Shown: one piece after another, positions 40,501-64,000 of the stretch
How the letters are laid out: each line of letters begins with the position of its first letter
Position numbering within the stretch: position 1 is the first letter of the stretch
Assembly: GCF_028389875.1 (NCBI RefSeq)
Contig: NC_084702.1
Coordinates: forward strand, 55,710,053-55,774,052
Length of the DNA stretch: 64,000 nucleotides
Reading direction: 5' to 3'
Source: Rhea pennata
Lineage: Eukaryota > Chordata > Aves > Rheiformes > Rheidae
Translations under genes and position numbers: made by a program
The notes under the pieces: generated by a model
Told to the model about the DNA's origin: nothing
The model's database searches: none
Seen by the model: the letters and a program-made list of their open reading frames with translations, nothing else

Positions 40501-40890
40501 AGTCAGAATTGCCTTTCCATTGGAATTTCCAGCTTTCAAACATTTGGTTTTGCTTCTGAACACATCAATTTTCAAAAATTTACCTTGGGAAGTGACAAAA
40601 TACCTAGTTTACATAAAATTTGTAACACTTAACTGCAAGTCAGACTTTTTGTTTATTCACATTAGTTTATAATACAATCTGCAGACACAGCCTTTTCAAG
40701 AGAAAAGAGAAAAATTCTGTTAAGACTGTTTTGTTCATACACATGACTCTGTATTTTCCTTTAAAAAGGAAGTTTTCAATGTCAAGACTTTTCTACATAA
40801 AAATTGATCAAAAGCAATTTCTGACCTAGCAATGTTCCACAAATACTTCTTTGATCAGTTTTACAAATAGGAGTCTGTGATATAAGCCAC
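34571..40890. other. Intergenic stretch between CR1 and HEXB promoter
   Basis: No exon, RNA gene or intact element is recognisable. A (TTA)n microsatellite lies at 36880-36900, and an 11-bp unit TTCATGGCCTG occurs twice near 39220-39240. Otherwise it is AT-rich unique-looking sequence. Confidence 0.55.
36880..36900. repeat. (TTA)7 microsatellite
   Basis: This is a perfect trinucleotide TTA/ATT tract of about seven units. Confidence 0.92.
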
Positions 40891-41311
40891 AACACTAGAG
40901 GCGGCAAACTCTTGCAAGGCAGCGCACCAAGCCGCAAGGAGCTAGTGGCCCACCCGCAGCATGCCTGACCTTCTCCACCGCCCGGGGTGCCCACTGGAGG
41001 ACAGCCACCGCCACAGCAGTCACCCTGAGGGACCGTAGCTGGCTCCATGCCCACGGGCAATGCCACGGCATTGGGCCACCAGTTAGAAGGGCAGGAGGCA
41101 AAGGCCAAACGGCCGACGCACCGTGACTGATGGCTGCTGGCTCCTCCAGGAAGATGTACAAGCACGGGGCCAGTAGAGACGACACGGACCCCACAGGGCA
41201 GGAGGCAATAGCGGGGTCTAGCGCTGAGGGGCGCCCGGCCACTAACGAGAGGCCCTTGAAGGGCACTGACCGTTGAACGGCCTCAGACAGCCAGCAGGTG
41301 TCCGTTGGGCG

Positions 41312-41625
41312 GCCTCGCGCGCGGCGGTTGAGGAAGGACCTCGCGCGCGGCGGTTGAGGAGGGGCCCCTCGCGCGCGGCGGTTGAGGAGGGGCCCCTCGC
41401 GCGCGGCGGTTGAGGAGGGGCCCCGCGCGCGGCCGCTGGGCGGCGCCCCTCGCGCGCGGCGGTTGAGGAGGGGCCCCGCGCGCGGCCGCTGGGCGGCGCC
41501 CCTCGCGCGCGGCGGTTGAGGAAGGATCTCGCGCGCGGCGGTTGAGGAGGGGCCCCGCGCGCGGCCGTTGGGCGGCGCCCCTCGCGCGAGGCGGTTGAGG
41601 AGGGGCCCCGCGCGCGGCCCCGAGA
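41312..41625. repeat. GC-rich minisatellite upstream of HEXB
   Basis: Eight copies of a core GCGGTTGAGGA begin at 41324, 41350, 41378, 41406, 41459, 41512, 41538 and 41591. Spacings are 26-28 bp or 53 bp. The 53-bp units alternate the core with a related 25-bp block containing GCGCGGCCGCTGGGCGGCG, so there is a simple unit and a higher-order dimer. Each unit carries GCGCGC and is CpG-rich. The array ends about 100 bp before the HEXB start codon. A long open frame across it in antisense is an effect of the repeat. Confidence 0.95.
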
Positions 41626-41725
41626 GGAGCGAGCCGTGGCCCGCCCCCGCCAGTCCCGTGATGGCGCGGGCGGGGCGGGGCGGTCTCTGGGGCGGTGCCG
41701 CGCTGCCTGCCGCGGCCGTAGTGCT

Positions 41726-58437
<16,712 letters not shown>

Positions 58438-58539
58438 CTGCTACAAGGACATCTACTAAACAACCTGAAGTGCCTCTGAGGTGGGACTGTGTGTATATGT
58501 GGTTTGCTTTTTAAACAAATTTAAAACTTTCAATTTTAA

Positions 58540-58545
58540 AATAAA
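58540..58545 (+). terminator. HEXB: HEXB polyadenylation signal AATAAA
   Basis: A canonical hexamer lies about 100 nt after the stop codon, followed by T/GT-rich sequence (GTTATGTTAATTTG). This implies a 3' UTR of only about 120 nt. Confidence 0.85.
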
Positions 58546-58769
58546 GTTATGTTAATTTGTCAAACTGCTCTTGGGGTAAAAATTGTGGGCTTTTTTTTAA
58601 GCCTCAGATGATGAGACTAATTGTATGTTAAGCTTTCATTAGAAGTAGAGATTATTCACTGTGAACTCGCTACCATACAGTCAGTTACCATTCCACTTTC
58701 CTTGCATATTAGATACATTGGAGGAAAAATAAAGGAAAGATACTGTTTGAAGATAAAGAGCAAACTACC

Positions 58770-58775
58770 TTTATT
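58770..58775 (-). terminator. GFM2: GFM2 polyadenylation signal AATAAA
   Basis: This is a canonical hexamer read on the minus strand (TTTATT on plus), about 720 nt beyond the GFM2 stop. It is the plausible end of the GFM2 3' UTR, though alternative signals are possible. Confidence 0.65.
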
Positions 58776-59497
58776 TTAAATTGTTTTATCATTTGCTGCT
58801 TTTCTAAATAAGTATACAACAGTAAATTACAGATGAATTATGAATTGCAACATACAGCACATCAGAACTGTACCATTACACCTTAGCCTTTTGACCTAAT
58901 TGATTTAAAGGTCAAAAAAAAATCTACACACAAAAACCCCAAAATGCTCCAAGCCGGTAGACAGGGGTTACTGGTTTGGGAGAATTCTGTATTTCTTAAT
59001 GGTTTTTGAACAGATCTTAATTAATTTGCAGAAGCATCCACTCCACTTATTTGCTAAAGCAAACTCGGGTAAATGTTACTGTGCATTTTCCTAAACGTCT
59101 AAAAAAGTATTTCAAGCTGTCTTCTAACAATGTGGGAATACCTACAGTTTAAGATATAACCATATCCTTAACCATATTCTCATATTCTGCTGAAAACAAA
59201 AGTCCAGATTGATACCTGTAAGATCTGAACTGTGAAGGCAGCAAATTGTGGTTGCATCTCTGGTTCAATTGCTTTGCATTAGATGGCAGTGTCTGACCCA
59301 GTTCACTCATCTTCTCTTTTGTCTTGGAAAGTCAAAAACACAGTCTGCTCGTGCAGCTGAGAATCTCTCACTTACCATAATTAGGGAGTCACAGAAGAAC
59401 ATAGTGGTGCATCTAACCAGTCTTCTGAAAATATTTAATAGGGAGGATAGAACATACATGACATTTTCATTGTACAGAGTAAAGTGATCATACCAAC

Positions 59498-59626
59498 TCA
59501 TACCAGCTCCTTCTTCCTCTGAAGAAGTGTGCTTTGCTCGTGACTGTTCAGGGCTTGATAACTGGCTAGTTCCAAAGTGAAGGTTGCGGAGCCAGATGTT
59601 AGAGAACGCAGAACTGTTGAGTAACC
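59498..59626 (-). CDS. GFM2: GFM2 last coding exon
   Basis: It encodes [20 protein letters not shown] and the C-terminus with the TGA stop (59500-59498): 42 codons plus stop. The acceptor is TGTATTTTGTCCAG. Confidence 0.96.
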   Translation of the reverse strand, partial: GYSTVLRSLTSGSATFTLELASYQALNSHEQSTLLQRKKELV

Positions 59627-62600
59627 CTGGACAAAATACAGAACATGTATAAAGATATTTATTATTGTCAGTCAATTTAGGATACAGGGAAGATTTATTA
59701 GCACAGAAAGCTGTTTAGGGCTAAGAGGGGTAAGTGTACTGCTACATTCCAGAAAGTTTTTTTTTTTTTAATGTATTGAAAGTGCAGTAACATCCACCAA
59801 TAAAGGAATGTATGAATGAATGAATGTTCTTTCTTTTAACTAGTTCTCTGTAAAACTAGTTTACTAGTTTTTACTACTTCTCTGACTTACTTACTTAAAA
59901 TTGAAAACATGCTAGTTTAGCAACCTGAATTAGGCACAAAATACTATTACATTTTTAAGTGTAGTAACCAAGTAGCCCTTAACACCCTGTACCCTCTGGA
60001 TAGCTTGCTTCAGACCTTCACTGCAATTAAAATACAATTTAAAATATCTATTCTAAACTTATTCATACATAACAACAGGAAAGGCTAATCAAAGCCTAAT
60101 TATTTTTTTTACCACTTTTTACATGCTTACTGTGCTTTTTTTTTTTTTTTTTTTGCCATTTACCATTAACAAGATAAACACCTACCATTGTTTCTGCTAG
60201 AGGAATAGTAGCAACTATAACTCTGTTATCTTGACGACTCTGGATCTCCTGAATACTGCCTCTGCGCTGTGCAAGGTCAGCGAGCGCTGCACTGAGATGA
60301 TCTTCACTCACTGTGATTTCTAAGTTCATCAGGGGCTCCAGTATTTGTATGGTGGCTTTTTTCAAAGCCTACATGAAAGAGAGAGAAAGGGTTATGCTGA
60401 TTCCTTTTTAAGAACAAATTCACATAGGAAAAGATTATACACTTCAGGTAACACTACTCTCAAATTCTCTGCTTCCAAAAACTATGCAGTCCTCAGTGAG
60501 AGCATTACACTTTTGGATAAGAACAATTACTAGATCCTGACATACACATTGTTTCTAACAGTAGACTCTTTTACAATGCAGGAGCACAATGTATAGCTTA
60601 GTTGTACCTTTTGCATGCAACGGGAGACACAGGCTGATATCATCGTATGGGAGGTGTCAGGATGCACTGTCAGTGATTGCACTGTCACTTCTATATCCTG
60701 AACTGGGAATCCTAGCAAAGGTCCTGGGGGGGGAGAAAAAAAATAGTATATTTTTTATAATAGAAAAAAAAATAGTTTCAGGATTAATTTGTAGCTTCTG
60801 TCTTTCTTCTCGCCCTTCTCCTTTGTCTTCCCTCTCCACAAGGGGACGACCACTTATCTCATTCCTTACTTCTATAATTTTATCTAGCTTTGCCACAAGA
60901 GACAAAGGAATGCAGAGTCATACTTCTTTATTCTGTCTACCAACTACAGAGCCAAAATTTTTCAGAACCAAAGTTCCTGAGTGCATTCATCCTTACCTTA
61001 TTCCTAAAAATTAATCTTAAAAAGAAAAAAAATTACAAAGTAGTATCTAAACCATGTCTACTGAAACAAGAACATTTACTTTGTTTGAAGTTGCGAAAAA
61101 TTTTGCTTAAGCTGTAGACAGAATGATGTCTTCTGCATTTTCCTTGTCAACACAATGTGATCCCAGTAAAGGCCAGATATTAACCCACTGCCCAAAGCGC
61201 AGGGTTGACCCAACTCTAGGAGGCGTGAACTGCCCCCCCAGGTAATCTGCTAGGTTACCTCCCTGCTCCAGGATTCTCAACTAGACCAAGAACTCTTGTG
61301 AGACTAGATGGGAGGGTGGAACAAGATCTCAGAAAATTAAAACACACAACTTTCTTCATACAGACCACATGGCCTGATCATCTCTTTTTTAACTGCTCTT
61401 GGAGGGTTGGATTTTAGGCCTGAGACAGCACAGTTCTAACGGTCTTCAGGGACTGTGGGGAAAGCACGCAGGCAAGCTTTGAGGACCAGAATTGAGATTC
61501 ATTCCACAGCTAGAGATGAGAGATGCTTTGCAACTGAATAAAGCAACACAGAAGACACGGGACATGCTGCTTCTAGAATAATTCTCATTTATCATTTAAT
61601 CTACTGTCTTAGTTTTACTGTAAGTTATTTGGCTACAAGTTAATAAATATATCCTATTTTGAACCAAAAGTAAAGCACAGTTTAGTCCTATAGAGAGCCT
61701 ATACTTTGCAATTAGGCCAAGCTTTTTATTATTACTTCCATTGATCTAACAAATTTGAAAAAATTTGAAAAAAACATCAGTATCTAATAGAAGTGCAGTA
61801 TTTACATGCTGGCCTCCTAAGCCAGTTCCATCACATCACTGCGCTGTACACAATCTCATCAAGTAAAGGTCCTACCTGTTATACCAGATTAAAGAAAAAA
61901 GAAAAACCAAGCTTGTTGTTGAGTTACTTAGAAGAAATCAAGCTTAAAACTGAAAGCAGGCTGACTTCCATTTCTGGCATGGAAAAACTAGTGTTCAGCA
62001 ATTTTTGTAGTTAAGGAAATTCTTTTTTTTTTTCCTCACATTTGTAATGTTAATAGGTAATGTCCTTCAGTTTTCAAGCTACCATGGAATCTTTCCTCCA
62101 AGAAATCTCTTAAATTACTTCTTATATAAAAGTTAGAAAAATGTAGCTGTCACAGCACTTCCTTTACCCTGAATGCATGAATTAGTGATTCCATTTTCTA
62201 TTGCTCCTTGAAGTTCTTTGGGAAGCAGCTCAATGACATTTTCAGCATACTCTATGACTGGTGGTGGTGTTGCTCTCTCCCCCGACCTCGGCCTCACCTC
62301 TAGCTCTGCAGTTACAAACTGCCGTTTATCTCCTACTGTTTTGTCCAATGTATCTACAGAAAAAAAAATGAAGTAATTAAGCACAATTAAAGATCATTTC
62401 AAATAAAGCAAGCCACAAAACCAGAAGAAAATATTCCTTATATTCACTTGTTCTTACCTGTAGCTTGGGCAGCATTTAGGATAGTTTCTCTGTATGCTAT
62501 TTGAAGAGGTCCCAAGTAAGTCTCAATTCCATATTCACGTTTGATTCGGTCATGAATAATCTCTATATGCAGTTCTCCCATGCCGCACAGAATAGTCTAG

Positions 62601-63135
62601 TTAGAAGAGAGGAGGAGGGACATACAAAACTCAGGTTTTAATACAGACTGTTTAAGCAAGGACTCTGCCTATACACTTTTCATAGCCTCTAAAATTATTT
62701 CAAAATTCTAAGGAGCCCAGAGGTACAAAAACAGGTCTGCTTTAGATCTCCTGACTTAAACATCTTACAGGGGAGATGGGAGTTATTGCTACTGTGCCCA
62801 CTATAGAAAAGGACATATTGTACTAGTTTCAATATTTCATATTTCAAACTTTCCTAAGTTCAAAAAGGGCTGTCAAAAACATACTCTGCAGAATACAGCA
62901 TCATTCTAGTTTGCTGTGAGCACATAACTTTGTACATTTTTAGACTCAACTTTATACATTTTTAGTCTCAACATGTGAATGAACCAACTGAAGGGTGATC
63001 TTAACAGTCCTAAAGTTAAGATTGATTATAAGGTAAGCAATGGAAGTTTTTATCTTACTTGTCCTGTGTCAGGATCTAGCTTCACTTTTAAACTTGGATC
63101 TTCACGTTGAAGGCAGTTCAGTGCGTTATCCAAGT
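59498..63135 (-). CDS. GFM2: Mitochondrial ribosome-releasing factor 2 (EF-G2), C-terminal part
   Basis: Six consecutive coding exons on the minus strand encode the last 276 or so residues of EF-G2mt. This GTPase, with MRRF, splits mitochondrial ribosomes after termination and is not the translocase GFM1. The visible part covers the end of domain III ([11 protein letters not shown]), domain IV (from AYRETI to CVSRCMQK) and domain V ([12 protein letters not shown] and [15 protein letters not shown]). The C-terminus is LLQRKKELV, slightly different from the human ending. All junctions keep frame. The G domain, domain II and the rest of domain III lie beyond the right edge: I found no further GFM2 exon in 63136-64000. 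The gene converges on HEXB. The span includes introns. Confidence 0.96.
59812..59825. repeat. Short (TGAA)n repeat
   Basis: About three and a half tandem TGAA units lie in a GFM2 intron. Confidence 0.8.
60186..60368 (-). CDS. GFM2: GFM2 exon encoding domain V
   Basis: Sixty-one codons, in phase 0 at both ends: [20 protein letters not shown] through [17 protein letters not shown]. The acceptor is TTTCATGTAG and the donor GTAGGT. Confidence 0.97.
60608..60723 (-). CDS. GFM2: GFM2 exon, domain IV
   Basis: It encodes [20 protein letters not shown] to CVSRCMQK, with the leading glycine shared with the previous exon. It is 116 nt. The acceptor polypyrimidine tract is unusual, a T/C stretch ending in eight C before AG. 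The donor is GTACAA. Confidence 0.96.
60724..62167 (-). other. GFM2: GFM2 intron
   Basis: A 1.4-kb intron between two domain IV exons. No additional exon or named repeat is recognised; the region near 61150-61400 is somewhat richer in GC. Confidence 0.85.
62168..62353 (-). CDS. GFM2: GFM2 exon, domain IV
   Basis: It encodes [20 protein letters not shown] to NGITNSCIQ. It is 186 nt. The middle ([18 protein letters not shown]) is poorly conserved against human, while both flanks match well. The donor is GTAAAG. Confidence 0.96.
62458..62596 (-). CDS. GFM2: GFM2 exon, domain III/IV junction
   Basis: It encodes [20 protein letters not shown] through [13 protein letters not shown]. It is 139 nt, with donor GTAAGAA. 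The acceptor on the minus strand ends in CTAG after a purine-containing stretch and is comparatively weak. Confidence 0.96.
63059..63135 (-). CDS. GFM2: GFM2 exon, domain III
   Basis: It encodes [20 protein letters not shown] and PDTGQ. It is 77 nt, with donor GTAAGA and acceptor TATGTATAG. This is the most upstream GFM2 exon visible in the window. Confidence 0.96.
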
Positions 63136-64000
63136 CTATACATAAATACATAAATATCAAACACCATAATGAGACTTCAGTAATGTGAATTGCTCATTTT
63201 GTAATGTCAGTTGTCTCATTAGGCACAATGCCTAAACCTCACATTCCTCCTACAGTCAAATTTTATTCTCAAAAGGAATGGGAACCTAAGCAAACAGATT
63301 TTGGCAGACAAAAATTAACTCTAATTACAAGCAACTTTCAACTTCTCATTCTCTCCAATAAATTAACTGCAGGCTGTAGAGTATTTCCATGACTGATTTG
63401 ATTTTTTTAACAGCAAAATTTAATAACATCAAGGAAGCTATGTGTAAATTTTAGAGAAAAGAGCTCTTTAACTAAAATAATGACTGTCCAACTTAAAAAT
63501 AATGACTTATGAAAAAAATAATTTCATTGTTAACAACAGCATTTTCTAAGTGATATTTTGAACTTGTATAAAGACCTAACAGAACCCGTAAGTCCTTTAT
63601 CAAATGAGCGAAAAATATTGCTCCCCTTCTACAGGTAATAAAAATTTTAAGCTGGCTCTTAACTGATTTGCATGAAGATTTCAAGATGAATTCAACAACA
63701 AAACGGGTTCAAATGAAGTCAGTTCTTCTGATTTTCCATCACCTTACTTAACTACTGAGGGAAACAGCTGTAGAAAAACAACTACAGCACAATGAACTCA
63801 CAACTGAAACTGTATTTATTCACCTTGCAGCTTTTGAAAAAAAGGAAATACCCACAATACAGTGTCTCAGTCTGCAGGCACATAGCTCCAAACCCACGTT
63901 TTACCTTGCTCCATTCCATCATCCCATACCGGTGTTTGTCCTTCCTCCCTTTCCTCAGTGAAATCCCAGCGTGCAACCGAGCTCAGCTTTGTTGCAGTGA
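63136..64000 (-). other. GFM2: GFM2 intron, runs off the window
   Basis: No coding sequence matching the next upstream part of GFM2 is visible. An open frame at 63782-63976 on the minus strand matches nothing I recognise. Confidence 0.75.

Noticed and set aside
41636..41725. Thirty-residue N-terminal extension of HEXB
   Set aside because: It begins at GTG with no in-frame ATG, and would place an Arg/Gly-rich stretch ahead of the signal peptide.
59307..59675. 122-codon minus-strand open frame overlapping the end of GFM2
   Set aside because: It is in a different frame from the clear GFM2 coding sequence and reads through the intron-exon boundary.

Overview
This is a vertebrate nuclear window, most likely from a bird and at least sauropsid. 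The evidence is CR1-type LINE remnants, including one about 1 kb long that ends in the diagnostic octamer-like 3' repeat, an AT-rich background broken by two sharp CpG islands, and split genes with GT-AG introns. No prokaryotic or viral genes were seen. Gene order and orientation are ENC1 (-), HEXB (+), GFM2 (-), the same as the block I know on human chromosome 5q13. I cannot name the species.

Layout. Bases 1-6294 are the 3' side of ENC1. A near-consensus splice donor 31 nt after the ENC1 stop, and a strong acceptor near 4523, suggest that the 3' UTR is spliced. The intronless ENC1 coding region (589 codons) is at 6326-8095 on the minus strand. Its coding exon begins at an acceptor at 8108/8109, so the 5' UTR lies upstream, most plausibly in the CpG island at about 12440-14040. 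From 14.05 to 40.9 kb there is a gene-free interval of about 27 kb. It holds three antisense CR1 remnants (25.28, 31.50 and 33.60 kb), microsatellites, and a few AT-rich stretches that look like possible conserved non-coding elements. A second CpG island (about 40.9-42.3 kb) carries the HEXB promoter, and a GC-rich minisatellite ends about 100 bp before the HEXB start codon.

HEXB is complete: 14 coding exons from 41726 to 58437, open from end to end (560 codons plus stop). Exon lengths match the human boundaries as I recall them, except for two extra codons in exon 2 and two in exon 14. Catalytic residues and all six cysteines of the known disulfides are kept. The last six coding exons of GFM2 run on the minus strand from 63135 to 59498; the rest of the gene lies beyond the right edge. 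HEXB and GFM2 converge tail to tail, with polyadenylation signals only about 225 bp apart.

The three genes do not form a pathway: ENC1 is a cytoplasmic BTB-kelch adaptor, HEXB a lysosomal hexosaminidase, and GFM2 a mitochondrial ribosome-recycling GTPase. I found no novel multi-gene system. The most interesting points are local: the promoter minisatellite, the stop-proximal 3' UTR intron in ENC1, a proteolytic-processing loop in HEXB without basic residues, the shifted glycosylation sites of HEXB, and the close convergent gene ends.
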